Position numbers and translations under genes: made by a program. From assembly GCA_937897645.1 (NCBI GenBank), contig CALCNV010000085.1, positions 1 through 61,667 of the forward strand: DNA of 61,667 nucleotides. Direction: 5' to 3'. Each line of letters starts with the position of its first letter. Positions within the stretch are counted from its first letter, which is position 1. Shown here piece after piece: positions 1-11,044 of the stretch. Under the pieces are notes generated by a model. The model made no database searches. It was not told where the DNA came from and saw only the letters and a list, made by a program, of their open reading frames with translations. The DNA comes from an uncultured Lysobacteraceae bacterium (GTDB lineage Bacteria; Pseudomonadota; Gammaproteobacteria; Xanthomonadales; Xanthomonadaceae).

Positions 1-9
1 GCCCGCAGC

Positions 10-2607
10 GTGAACGACGCGGTCGCCCTCGCCCACACGCCCCTGATGAAGCAGTTCTTCGCCGCCAAGGCGGAGTATCCGGACTTGCTGCTGTTCTTCC
101 GCATGGGGGATTTCTACGAACTGTTCTACGACGATGCGCGCAAGGCGGCGCGCCTGCTGGACATCACCCTGACCCAGCGCGGCAGCTCGGCCGGCGCTCC
201 CATCCCCATGGCCGGCGTGCCGGTGCATGCCTACGAGGGCTACCTGGCGCGGCTGGTGGCGCTGGGCGAATCGGTGGCGATCTGCGAACAGATCGGCGAC
301 CCGGCCCTGGCCAAGGGCCTGGTGGAACGCAAGGTGGTGCGCGTCGTTACCCCCGGCACGGTGACCGACGAAGCACTGTTGAACGAGCGTCGCGACACCC
401 TGTTGATGGCGGTATCGCGCGGCAAGGTCGGTTACGGCTTGGCCTGGGCTGACCTGGCCGGCGGTCGCTTCCTGGTCAACGAAGTGGAAAACGCCGACGC
501 CTTGGAAGCCGAGCTGTCGCGGCTGGAACCGGCCGAACTGCTGATTCCCGATGAAGAAGGCCTGCCCGCCTTCCTGCAGGCACGCACCGGCATGCGCCGA
601 CGTGCGCCGTGGCTGTTCGACGCCGACAGCGGCCGTCGCCAGTTGCTGCGCTTCTTCGGCCTGCACGACCTGGGCGGCTTCGGCATCGAGGACAAGCCAC
701 TGGCGACGGCCGCCGCGGGCGCCCTGCTCGGCTATGTGGAAGAAACCCAGAAGCAGCGACTGCCGCACCTCACCGCGATCGCGTTCGAGTCCGCCTCCGA
801 TGCCATCGCCATGAACGCCGCCACGCGCCGGCACCTGGAACTGGATACGCGCGTGGACGGCGACACCCGCCACACCCTGCTCGGCGTGCTGGATTCCACC
901 ATCAGCCCCATGGGCGGACGCTTGCTGCGCCGCTGGCTGCATCGGCCGCTGCGCAATCGCCATGTGCTGGGCGAACGCCACCAGGCCGTGGCGACGCTGA
1001 TGCAAAGCGGCGCGGATGACACTCTGCGCGAACGCTTCCGCGCACTCGGTGACCTCGAACGCATCCTGACCCGCGTGGCCTTGCGTTCGGCGCGCCCGCG
1101 CGACCTTTCCACCCTGCGCGACGGATTGGCCCTGCTGCCGGCGATCCGCGAAACCCTCGCGCCACTGGATTCGCCGCGCCTGTCCGCATTGGCTGCTGAA
1201 CTCGGCGAACACGCTGACACCGCAGCACTGCTTGCGAATGCGGTTGCCGAACAGCCGCCAATGAAGCTGAGCGATGGCGGCGTCATCGCAACGGGCCATG
1301 ACGCGGAACTGGACGAACTGCGCCGCCTCAGCACGCACGCCGACCAGTTCCTCGTCGACCTGGAAACGCGCGAGCGCGCAAGCAGCGGCATCAATTCCCT
1401 GAAAGTCGGCTACAACCGCGTCCACGGCTATTACATCGAGATCAGCAAGGCGCTGTCCGAACGTGCACCCGTGCATTACACGCGCCGGCAGACGCTGGCC
1501 AATGCCGAGCGCTACATCACCGAAGAACTGAAATCGTTCGAGGACAAAGTGCTGTCCGCGCGCGAGCGTTCACTCTCGCGCGAGAAACTTCTCTATGAAG
1601 CTTTGCTGGATTCTCTGGGCGAGCGTCTGGAGCCACTGAAACGCTGCGCTTCAGCCCTGAGCGAACTGGATGTGCTGGCCGGCTTCAGCGAACGCGCGCA
1701 GGCGCTGGACTGGGCGCAACCCGAACTGGGCGACGACGCCGGTCTGCGCATCGAACGCGGCCGCCATCCGGTGGTGGAAGCAGTGCGCGAGGAACCGTTC
1801 GAGCCCAATGACCTGGTGCTCGGCAACACCGCGCATGGTGAGCCTGACGAACCACGCATGCTGGTCATCACCGGCCCCAACATGGGCGGCAAGAGCACCT
1901 ACATGCGCCAGAACGCACTGATCGTGCTGCTGGCGCATATCGGCAGCTTCGTGCCCGCCACGCGCGCGGTGATCGGACCGGTGGACCGCATCCTTACCCG
2001 CATCGGCGCAGGCGACGACCTGGCCCGCGGCCAATCCACCTTCATGGTGGAAATGTCGGAAACCAGTTACATCCTGCACCACGCCACGCCGCAATCGCTG
2101 GTGTTGATGGATGAAATTGGTCGTGGCACCTCAACCTATGACGGATTGGCGCTAGCCGATGCGGTGGCGCGTCACCTCGCCGCCACCAATCGCTGCTACA
2201 CCTTGTTCGCCACGCATTACTTCGAACTCACTGCACTGGCCGAACCCGGCAGCGGCATCGCCAACGTGCACCTGGATGCAGTGGAGCACGGCGACGCGCT
2301 GGTGTTCATGCATGCGGTGAAGCATGGCCCGGCGGATCGCAGCTTCGGCTTGCAGGTCGCCGCATTGGCCGGCCTGCCCAGGACCACCGTGCAGCAGGCG
2401 CGACGCCGGTTGGCGGAGCTGGAACAGCGTGGCGGCGAGACGCAGGCCGCGCACATGGCACCGCAGGCACTGGACCAGCCGCAACAGTTCGGTCTTTTCG
2501 CGGCTGCACCTTCGGTCGCGCAGGAAGCACTGGCGGCACTGGATCCGGACGAGCTGACGCCGAAGCAGGCACTTGAGGCGCTGTATCGGTTGAAGGCATT
2601 GCTTTAG
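10..2607 (+). CDS. mutS: DNA mismatch repair protein MutS
   Basis: 865 codons, close to the usual MutS length. It binds mismatched DNA and drives ATP-dependent repair with MutL. The mismatch-reading Phe-x-Glu motif is visible at residues 35-37 inside GDFYE. The Walker A loop GPNMGGKST is at about 622-630, and the Walker B/signature stretch LMDEIGRGTSTYDG is at about 699-712. The predicted start is GTG at position 10, but the frame is still open back to position 1, so a start upstream of the window cannot be excluded. It lies alone here, followed by a 740-base repeat-bearing gap. Confidence 0.97.
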   Translation: MNDAVALAHTPLMKQFFAAKAEYPDLLLFFRMGDFYELFYDDARKAARLLDITLTQRGSSAGAPIPMAGVPVHAYEGYLARLVALGESVAICEQIGDPALAKGLVERKVVRVVTPGTVTDEALLNERRDTLLMAVSRGKVGYGLAWADLAGGRFLVNEVENADALEAELSRLEPAELLIPDEEGLPAFLQARTGMRRRAPWLFDADSGRRQLLRFFGLHDLGGFGIEDKPLATAAAGALLGYVEETQKQRLPHLTAIAFESASDAIAMNAATRRHLELDTRVDGDTRHTLLGVLDSTISPMGGRLLRRWLHRPLRNRHVLGERHQAVATLMQSGADDTLRERFRALGDLERILTRVALRSARPRDLSTLRDGLALLPAIRETLAPLDSPRLSALAAELGEHADTAALLANAVAEQPPMKLSDGGVIATGHDAELDELRRLSTHADQFLVDLETRERASSGINSLKVGYNRVHGYYIEISKALSERAPVHYTRRQTLANAERYITEELKSFEDKVLSARERSLSREKLLYEALLDSLGERLEPLKRCASALSELDVLAGFSERAQALDWAQPELGDDAGLRIERGRHPVVEAVREEPFEPNDLVLGNTAHGEPDEPRMLVITGPNMGGKSTYMRQNALIVLLAHIGSFVPATRAVIGPVDRILTRIGAGDDLARGQSTFMVEMSETSYILHHATPQSLVLMDEIGRGTSTYDGLALADAVARHLAATNRCYTLFATHYFELTALAEPGSGIANVHLDAVEHGDALVFMHAVKHGPADRSFGLQVAALAGLPRTTVQQARRRLAELEQRGGETQAAHMAPQALDQPQQFGLFAAAPSVAQEALAALDPDELTPKQALEALYRLKALL

Positions 2608-3348
2608 GGGCAGACCTGAGTAACCGACTCCTGTCCTCTAAAGTTGCTGAGCAAGTGGGGGTCAGGCGCTGGGGAATTTCGCTTCTTTATGGGCCTGTCG
2701 AGGATCCACTTCGTGGCGAGCCTCTAAAGAATCCCGTTCGTGGTGAGCCTGTCGAACCACGCTTTTCGCGGAAAGCTCGAGCTGATGTGATCTGATGATC
2801 TATCGCAAGAGCGTGGTTCGACAGGCTCACCACGAACGGTTTTATTGGGAGCTCATCACAAACGGGGCTTCTTGGAGGTCCACCACCGACTGGATTCTTT
2901 GAAAGGCCATCAAAAATTGGTTTCCATGATTGAAAGCGTGATTCATGGTTTTGTTCCGAGCTTTCCCAGGACACGCAACGGCAGACCGTTAATGACCCAA
3001 CGCGTGGTGTTCCTGGATTCGCCCGTTCGTTGCGCGGCGCACCATTGAAAAACCCTATCAAATCATTCGCGATAAACGATTTTTACTGATCGCCTGCGTT
3101 GCATACTCTATGGCCTGCCAAACCTTACGTAGGGGGTCGGAGCCATCTTCCACGCGCCAAGCGGACCCGAACCGGATTCTTTCGCCTACTGCTGCGGTGT
3201 GCATACTGCTTAGTCAAGCAACTGCCATCCGCACCGCGTATACGGTTACTTCTGCACCCACTCACGTTGCACAGACCTTCGCAGCATCCGTTAGCGAAAC
3301 TCGAATTCCTTCCAGACTCTCAGCCACGACAGCCAAAGGTAGCCAACC
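2608..3348. other. intergenic region mutS-katG
   Basis: A 741-base gap without a convincing gene. It contains one complete terminal-inverted-repeat element (2734-2839). The remainder, about 2840-3348, is lower in GC than its surroundings and shows no ORF with a ribosome site or family-like composition. The last 200 bases must hold the katG promoter. I see no clear sigma-70 hexamers or OxyR tetramer pattern there. Confidence 0.6.
2734..2839. repeat. 106-bp MITE-like element with 29-bp perfect terminal inverted repeats
   Basis: The left end (2734-2762) and right end (2811-2839) are perfect 29-base reverse complements carrying the core TCGTGGTGAGCCTGTCGAAC. In inverted orientation the whole element, interior included, resembles the copy at 36180-36286. 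It has no coding capacity, so it behaves like a non-autonomous mobile or REP-type unit. Confidence 0.85.
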
Positions 3349-5601
<2,253 letters not shown>

Positions 5602-5649
5602 TCGCACGCGATGCATTCGCAGTGCCACGTGATCAGGCAAGGAGGGAAG

Positions 5650-5675
5650 GGGCGCCGGAAGGCGCCCTTTTTTTT
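5650..5675 (+). terminator. rho-independent terminator of katG
   Basis: A 7-bp perfect stem GGGCGCC/GGCGCCC with a GGAA loop is followed by eight T residues. Confidence 0.95.
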
Positions 5676-5780
5676 CGCATTTGCAGGTGCCAACCAGCGG
5701 TCAATTGTGAGAGGAGCCATGGCACGAATGGCGTTAGCATGGCGCTCCGCTTCACCCACGCGTCCCGGAGGACGGAATAC

Positions 5781-6401
5781 ATGAGTAGCAACAGCCTCGC
5801 CGAAGAACTTTTCCAGCAGTTGCAGGGCGCGCCCCTGCAGCAGATGTCGCAACAGCTCGGCACCGGCCAGATGCAGACCGCGAGCGCCATCAGCGCCGCC
5901 CTGCCCCTGCTGCTGGGTGCACTGGGCAAGAACACGGCCGAGCCGCAGGGTGCCGAAGCCCTGTTCGGCGCCTTGCAGAAAGACCACGCCGGCCTGGACC
6001 TGGGCAGCGTGCTGGGTGCGGTACTGGGCGGTGGCGCGGCACCCAGCCGGCAGACCGATGGCGCGGCGATCCTGGGACATATCTTCGGCGGTTCGCAGCC
6101 GCGCGCGGAAGCCAGCCTGGGCCAGGCCACGGGCCTGGGTGGCGACAAGGCCGCGATGCTGATGAAGATCCTCGCCCCGATCGTGCTGTCATTCCTGGCC
6201 CAGCGCTTCATGGGCCAAGGCAATACCAATGCGAGCGGCCTCAGCCAGATACTCGGCCAGGAGCGCCAGGTTGCGCAGGAACAGGGTGGCCTGGGCGGCG
6301 GATTGCTGGGTGCCGTGCTTGACCAGGACGGCGACGGCCAGATGGGCCTGGGTGACATCCTGAAGATCGGCATGGGCATGCTGGGCGGCAACAAGCGCTG
6401 A
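5781..6401 (+). CDS. DUF937 family protein
   Basis: 206 aa if started at ATG 5781, which has GGAGGA at 5766-5771; the frame is open further upstream but those starts lack ribosome sites. The protein is rich in Leu, Gly, Ala and Gln. It shows the DUF937 pattern: LAEELFQQLQG near the N-terminus, a repeated (L)GxxLGAVLGGG segment, and a C-terminal DxDGDGQMGLGDILKIGMGMLGG tail. No signal peptide is evident. The function of DUF937 proteins is unknown. It lies between two terminators, so it is probably transcribed alone. Confidence 0.85.
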   Translation: MSSNSLAEELFQQLQGAPLQQMSQQLGTGQMQTASAISAALPLLLGALGKNTAEPQGAEALFGALQKDHAGLDLGSVLGAVLGGGAAPSRQTDGAAILGHIFGGSQPRAEASLGQATGLGGDKAAMLMKILAPIVLSFLAQRFMGQGNTNASGLSQILGQERQVAQEQGGLGGGLLGAVLDQDGDGQMGLGDILKIGMGMLGGNKR

Positions 6402-6429
6402 GCAGTCCCCCTTGGATCTGGTTGAACCA

Positions 6430-6457
6430 AACGCCGGCTGCGATGCCGGCGTTTTTT
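6430..6457 (+). terminator. rho-independent terminator after DUF937 gene
   Basis: A 9-bp perfect stem AACGCCGGC/GCCGGCGTT with loop TGCGAT and a run of six T. Confidence 0.95.
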
Positions 6458-6500
6458 ATTGTGTAAGCGATGAGTTCTTTCCACCCCAAAAACGAAAATG

Positions 6501-6583
6501 CCGTTCGTGTGGGCGTGTAGAAAATACCGCTCGTGGTGAGCTTGTCGAAAATCCTGTTCGTGGTGAGCTTGTCGAACCACGAA
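6501..6583. repeat. 26-27-bp tandem copies of the MITE terminus
   Basis: Three head-to-tail copies of a unit with core TCGTGGTGAGCTTGTCGAA, spaced 26 and 27 bases, closed by a short inverted GAACGG end. It is the same family as 2734-2839 and 36180-36367. It lies just past the 3' end of hslR. Confidence 0.8.
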
Positions 6584-6628
6584 CGGAGGTAGGGTATTCG
6601 AGTCCGGTTTCTGTTGGATTGACCTGAA

Positions 6629-7036
6629 CTACAACGCGTCCAGGTCACCCAAAGCCTGTATCAACCGCCGCGCACGCTTGTCCGGCTTGTGCTCCGGTGC
6701 GTGGTAGCCGGCGCGCTCGGCCGCGCGCTGTGCACGCTGCTGCTCGCGCAATGCACGCGCCGTTTCATCTTCCCGGTACAAAGTCACCGCAACGCTGGCC
6801 GATCCACGCTTGGCCGACAGCGCCGTCACTTCCACCTGGAACGTTTCTTCGCCGCGCACGATCCGCAACACGTCACCCACATGCACCTGGCGCGCCGGCT
6901 TGGCGCGTTGGCCCGCCACGTCGATCTTGCCGTTCTCGATCGCCGCCTTGGCCAAGCCGCGCGTCTTGAAGAAACGCGCGGCCCACAACCATACGTCCAG
7001 TCGTACCAGCTCCAATGTGGTTGCAGCCTGCTGCAT
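6629..7036 (-). CDS. hslR: ribosome-associated heat shock protein Hsp15 (S4 domain)
   Basis: 135 aa. An S4 RNA-binding domain occupies the N-terminal half: VRLDVWLWAARFFKTR, then AAIENGKIDVAGQRAKPARQVHVGD. It is followed by a charged, Arg-rich C-terminal tail. This matches Hsp15, which binds stalled 50S subunits carrying nascent chains and helps recycle them. The upstream gene is divergent, so hslR is probably transcribed alone. Assignment to Hsp15 rather than another small S4 protein rests on length and the basic tail. Confidence 0.9.
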   Translation of the reverse strand: MQQAATTLELVRLDVWLWAARFFKTRGLAKAAIENGKIDVAGQRAKPARQVHVGDVLRIVRGEETFQVEVTALSAKRGSASVAVTLYREDETARALREQQRAQRAAERAGYHAPEHKPDKRARRLIQALGDLDAL

Positions 7037-7169
7037 CGATGCTAATCCTCACCTGCTGACGTCCGGCAACGTTTCCAACAATAACCGACGCCGACACCTT
7101 CACTCCCATTTTGCATCGACCCGATGAAAGCAATGTTAGTGTGCCCGCTTCCATGCACGAAGCCCTCTT

Positions 7170-8633
7170 ATGGCAGCGAAGCAAAGCCGGGATCTGACGA
7201 TAGGCCCGATCGGGCGCAACCTGTTGCTGTTTGCACTGCCGGTGATGGCGGGCAATATCGCCCAGTCACTGAACGGCTCGGTCAACGCGATCTGGGTGGG
7301 ACGCTTCCTCGGCGAGTCGGCACTCACGGCCACCGCCAACGCCAACAACATCATGTTCTTCCTGCTGGGCTCGGTGTTCGGCATTGGCATGGCGGCCAGC
7401 ATCCTGATCGGCCAGGCGATGGGTGCAAAGGACATCGTACAAGCCCGCAAAGTGATGGGCACCAGCGCGAGTTTCTTCATCGGCCTGTCGGTGGTGATCG
7501 CGGTCGTGGGCTGGTTCATTTCACGCCCGGTACTGCATGCCATGGGCACGCCTGCCGCGTCCCTGCCTTTTGCCGAAGCCTATCTGCAGGTGATTTTCCT
7601 GGCGATGCCCTTGCTGTATGCGTTTGCATTCTTCTCGGCCGCATTGCGTGGCGCGGGCGATGCACGCACGCCCTTCCGATTCCTGTTGTTGGCAGTGGCG
7701 CTGGACATCATGCTGAATCCGGTCCTGATCTTCGGCCTGGGTCCATTCCCCAGGCTCGGCATTGCCGGCGCGGCTTGGGCCACCCTGCTTTCGCAGGCCA
7801 TCGCGTTACTGGCCATGGCCTTCTACCTGCGCCATAAGCGCCATGTGCTGTGGCTGGGGCGCAAGGACCTGCACCTGTTGAAAATGGATTTCGTGATCCT
7901 CCGCGCCTTGATCGTGAAAGGCGTGCCCATGGGTTTGCAGATGGTGCTGATCTCGCTGGCCATGATCGCGATGATGACCCTGGTCAACCACCATGGCACC
8001 GCGACTTCGGCGGGCTACGGCGCAGCGCTGCAATTGTGGACGTACCTGCAGATGCCTGCGATGGCCATCGGCGCGGCCTGTTCCACCATCGCCGCGCAGA
8101 ACGTGGGCGCGGGCAAATGGGATCGCGTGGAAGCGACGGCGCGCAGCGGCGTGCTGTTCAACTTCGTGCTGACCGGTGCGTTGATCGTGCCGTTGATCCT
8201 GCTGGATCGGTGGACGCTGGCCCTGTTCCTGCCCGAGGGCAGCGCGTCGCTGGAGATCGCACGCCATCTCAACCACATCGCCGTGTGGTCATTCCTGTTT
8301 TTTGGCGTGACCTTCGTGATCTCCGGCGTGGTGCGCGCGACCGGCGCGGTGCTGCCACCGCTGCTGATCCTGGGCTTCTCGCTGTGGGGTATCCGCGTGC
8401 CTTTCGCCAACCTGATGGAGCCGGTGCTCGGCGTGGATGCGCTGTGGTGGAGTTTCCCGGTCAGCGCGGTTTGCGCCATGTTGATGTCGCTAGCGTACTA
8501 CCGGTGGGGCGGTTGGCGCCAAGCGCACATGCTGGCACCGTCGCATCCGGAAGAAGTGGCTATTCCTGCAGAAGTCGGCTCGCAACCGCCCGCACCCGTG
8601 GCCGAACCGGGCAAGGTTCCGGCCGTGCAGTAG
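7170..8633 (+). CDS. MATE family efflux transporter
   Basis: 487 aa inner-membrane protein with about twelve hydrophobic segments arranged as two similar halves. It opens with LTIGPIGRNLLLFALPVMAGNIAQSLNGSVNAIWVGRFLG, the standard MATE start containing the helix-1 proline. MATE transporters use Na+ or H+ gradients to export cationic drugs or metabolites. The substrate cannot be read from sequence. The C-terminal ~40 residues after the last helix are Pro/Glu-rich and unlike the family. It converges on rplS across a shared hairpin. Confidence 0.95.
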   Translation: MAAKQSRDLTIGPIGRNLLLFALPVMAGNIAQSLNGSVNAIWVGRFLGESALTATANANNIMFFLLGSVFGIGMAASILIGQAMGAKDIVQARKVMGTSASFFIGLSVVIAVVGWFISRPVLHAMGTPAASLPFAEAYLQVIFLAMPLLYAFAFFSAALRGAGDARTPFRFLLLAVALDIMLNPVLIFGLGPFPRLGIAGAAWATLLSQAIALLAMAFYLRHKRHVLWLGRKDLHLLKMDFVILRALIVKGVPMGLQMVLISLAMIAMMTLVNHHGTATSAGYGAALQLWTYLQMPAMAIGAACSTIAAQNVGAGKWDRVEATARSGVLFNFVLTGALIVPLILLDRWTLALFLPEGSASLEIARHLNHIAVWSFLFFGVTFVISGVVRATGAVLPPLLILGFSLWGIRVPFANLMEPVLGVDALWWSFPVSAVCAMLMSLAYYRWGGWRQAHMLAPSHPEEVAIPAEVGSQPPAPVAEPGKVPAVQ

Positions 8634-8657
8634 TCGTGAGGCATGGCAGGAACGCAA

Positions 8658-8679
8658 ACGGCCACCCGAAGGTGGCCGT
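8658..8679. terminator. bidirectional hairpin terminator between MATE gene and rplS
   Basis: A 9-bp perfect stem ACGGCCACC/GGTGGCCGT with a CGAA (+) or TTCG (-) tetraloop. A T stretch lies 13 bases beyond on the plus side and a short TTTGCG on the minus side. Confidence 0.8.
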
Positions 8680-8705
8680 CGCGGTAACGCTTTTTTGCTG
8701 GAGGC

Positions 8706-9119
8706 TTACTCGGACTTGGCAGCCGCGGCAGCCAGCTTCGCAGCCTTGGCCTGCTGGCCGGCGGCGAGGTCTTCCTTGATGCGGGCAGCCTTGCCTTCCA
8801 GGTCGCGCAGGTAGTACAGCTTGCCGGCGCGGACCTTGCCGCGGCGCTTCACTTCGACCGAGTCGATCGAGGCGCTGTGGGTCTGGAACACGCGCTCGAC
8901 GCCGTAGCCGTGCGAGATCTTGCGCACGGTGAAGGCGGAGTTGAGGCCGGCGTTCTTCTTGCCGATGACAACGCCTTCATAGGCCTGGACGCGCTCGCGG
9001 TTGCCTTCCTTGACCTTCACGTTCACCACGACGGTGTCACCGGGGCCGAAAGCAGGCAGCTCGCGCTGGATTTGGGCGGCTTCGAATTCAGCCAGGATAT
9101 TCATGTTGAGCTTGGGCAT
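8706..9119 (-). CDS. rplS: 50S ribosomal protein L19
   Basis: 137 aa, slightly longer than E. coli L19 (115 aa) because of a C-terminal Ala/Lys-rich tail. The family core is clear: FGPGDTVVVNVKVKEGNRERVQAYEGVVIGKKNAGLNSAFTVRKIS followed by GVERVFQTHSASIDSVEVKRRGKVRAGKLYYLR. L19 sits at the 30S-50S interface. It is the last gene of the minus-strand rpsP-rimM-trmD-rplS cluster. Confidence 0.98.
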   Translation of the reverse strand: MPKLNMNILAEFEAAQIQRELPAFGPGDTVVVNVKVKEGNRERVQAYEGVVIGKKNAGLNSAFTVRKISHGYGVERVFQTHSASIDSVEVKRRGKVRAGKLYYLRDLEGKAARIKEDLAAGQQAKAAKLAAAAAKSE

Positions 9120-9271
9120 GGTGCACCGTTGAGTGGCGTGGGCGTGTCGTTATGACAACTGGAAACTGATGCAGTCACCGGACTGTGCTGCACGATATTG
9201 TTATGGGTTCCCCGCCGCAGGACGGTCGGGAGCCGGGCATGATACCGGCTTTTCCCTTGTATTGCGAGGGG

Positions 9272-10033
9272 TTAGCTGATTTTCCCGGTCAGGGCCAAGT
9301 GCTCCTGCCGGAAGGCTTCCAGCAATGCCTTGTCGGTTCTGGACAGGCCTGTTTCGTCCAGAAGGTCAGGCCGCCGCAGCCAGGTCCGGCCCAGCGCCTG
9401 CTGGCGTCGCCAGCGCGCGATGGCGGCATGGTCGCCCGAGCGCAATACCGCCGGCACCTCGCCCAAGGCATGGCTGGCCGGGTGGGTGTAATGGGGGCAA
9501 TCGAGCAGCCCATCGTTCTCGAAGCTGTCCTGCGCGGCGGACTCGGCGTCGTTCAGGACCCCGTCCTGCAGTCGGGCCACAGCATCGATGACCACCGCCG
9601 CACCCAGTTCGCCACCGGACAGCACATAGTCGCCGATGGAGATTTCCTCATCCACTTCGGCATCCAGCAAGCGCTCGTCCACGCCTTCATAGCGACCGCA
9701 CAGCAGGATCATCCGCGGCAGCGCGGCCAACTGGCGGACTTTTGCCTGGGTCAGCGGTGCGCCCTGCGGGGTCAGGTAGATGACCCGGGCCGGGAGCGGA
9801 TCCGCAGCGCGCACCGCAGCCAGGCACGCCTGCAACGGCTCGATCATTATCACCATGCCGGGACCGCCGCCGAACGGACGATCGTCCACGCGGCGATAAC
9901 CGCCTTCCGCATGATCCCGGGGATTCCAGCCGTGAAGCGACAGCAAGCCGCGCTCCTGCGAACGACCGACCACGCCGAAGCCCGCGCACTGCGCGATGAA
10001 CTCCGGGAACAGGCTGACGACGTCGATGCGCAT
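9272..10033 (-). CDS. trmD: tRNA (guanine37-N1)-methyltransferase
   Basis: 253 aa. It methylates G37 next to the anticodon to prevent +1 frameshifting, using AdoMet bound in a trefoil knot. Visible family signatures are MRIDVVSLFPEF at the start, DDRPFGGGPGMVI, LCGRYEGVDER and EISIGDYVLSGGELGA. The ATG at 10033 fits the family start. A heptamer-periodic repeat separates it from rimM upstream. Confidence 0.98.
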   Translation of the reverse strand: MRIDVVSLFPEFIAQCAGFGVVGRSQERGLLSLHGWNPRDHAEGGYRRVDDRPFGGGPGMVIMIEPLQACLAAVRAADPLPARVIYLTPQGAPLTQAKVRQLAALPRMILLCGRYEGVDERLLDAEVDEEISIGDYVLSGGELGAAVVIDAVARLQDGVLNDAESAAQDSFENDGLLDCPHYTHPASHALGEVPAVLRSGDHAAIARWRRQQALGRTWLRRPDLLDETGLSRTDKALLEAFRQEHLALTGKIS

Positions 10034-10044
10034 GGGATTGGGCA

Positions 10045-10121
10045 GTGAACAGCGAAGGGTGAATAGTGAAGTGTAAGAGCGAGCGCCTTCACCCTTTGCT
10101 ATTTACCCTTGGCCACTGACC
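10045..10121. repeat. degenerate 7-bp-periodic inverted repeat in the rimM-trmD spacer
   Basis: From 10045 the plus strand reads in 7-base steps as GTGAACA, GCGAAGG, GTGAATA, GTGAAGT, GTAAGAG. From 10087 it continues with roughly complementary steps CTTCACC, CTTTGCT, ATTTACC, CTTGGCC, ACTGACC. It is a diverged member of the heptamer family also seen near 18.6, 40.0 and 44.1 kb. Confidence 0.7.
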
Positions 10122-10634
10122 TCAGAAATCCGGATCCCAGTCGACCGTGATCAGGCCGCCTTCGAAGTCGATGGATTTGACGAAATCCGGTTCCACGAAC
10201 GGCACCATGCGCTCACGGTCCCCGCGCACGAACAGCACGTCGTTGGCACCGGTGGAAAACAGGTGCGACACCGTGCCGAAATCGACCCCTTCCAGGTTCA
10301 CGACGCGGAAGCCCTCCAGGTCGATCCAGTAGAACTCGCCGGCTTGCGGCGGTGGCAGCGCGGAACGCAGCACGTAGATATCGGTCCCGCGCATGGCTTC
10401 CACCACGTCACGGTCGGTGACATCAGGGAAAGTGGCGACCAGGTGCTTGCCCGATTCCTTGCCGCGGGCACCCTCGAACGGACGCTCGTTTCCCGACGCA
10501 TCGCGCAGGATCCACGGCTGGTAGCGGAAAATCGCATCGCGCGGCTCCGTCCAGGACTCGATCTTGATCTGCCCGCGTATGCCGAAGGCACCGACAATCC
10601 TGCCCAGCAGGATCCGGCGTTCGTTATCGCTCAT
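10122..10634 (-). CDS. rimM: 16S rRNA processing protein RimM
   Basis: 170 aa. It is the assembly factor that binds ribosomal protein S19 during maturation of the 30S head. It opens with RRILLGRIVGAFGIRGQIKIESWTEP, the N-terminal RimM barrel. The C-terminal PRC-barrel part contains EFYWIDLEGFRVVNLEGVDFGTVSHLFSTGANDVLFVRG. It lies between rpsP and trmD in the usual order. Confidence 0.98.
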   Translation of the reverse strand: MSDNERRILLGRIVGAFGIRGQIKIESWTEPRDAIFRYQPWILRDASGNERPFEGARGKESGKHLVATFPDVTDRDVVEAMRGTDIYVLRSALPPPQAGEFYWIDLEGFRVVNLEGVDFGTVSHLFSTGANDVLFVRGDRERMVPFVEPDFVKSIDFEGGLITVDWDPDF

Positions 10635-10687
10635 GGGGTGTACGACTCAAGCAAAAGGCGGCGCGTTGACGGCGCCGCCTTGCAGGA

Positions 10688-10951
10688 TCAGGCCGCGGCC
10701 TGCGCCGTGGTCTTGCCCGCTTCCTTGTACAGGTTGCGGACCTTGTCGGTCATCTGTGCGCCATGGTTGACCCAATGGTCGACGCGGGCGATGTCCAGCT
10801 CGATGCGCTTCTCTGCGCCCGAAGCAACCGGGTTGTAGTAACCCAGGCGCTCGATGTTGCGGCCGTCACGCGCGCTGCGCGAGTCGGTGACGATGATGTG
10901 GTAAAAGGGACGCTTCTTGGCGCCGCCACGGGTAAGGCGAATCTTGACCAT
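10688..10951 (-). CDS. rpsP: 30S ribosomal protein S16
   Basis: 87 aa. It opens with MVKIRLTRGGAKKRPFYHIIVTDSRSARDGRNIERLGYYNP, the diagnostic S16 N-terminus. S16 is an early 30S assembly protein. It heads the rpsP-rimM-trmD-rplS cluster and follows the aminotransferase/ffh pair by about 90 bases. Confidence 0.99.
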   Translation of the reverse strand: MVKIRLTRGGAKKRPFYHIIVTDSRSARDGRNIERLGYYNPVASGAEKRIELDIARVDHWVNHGAQMTDKVRNLYKEAGKTTAQAAA

Positions 10952-11044
10952 TGTGATGCTTTCCTGTGTTGCCCAGTCGCCATTGCGGCGCGGTGAACCG
11001 ACAATTCTAAGCCATTGAATCTGGGAAGGAAACCCTTGGCTAGC

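Noticed and set aside
3066..3092. OxyR-like or other operator before katG (GCGAT ... ATCGC ends)
   Set aside because: Only five bases pair and spacing does not fit the OxyR ATAG pattern; likely chance.
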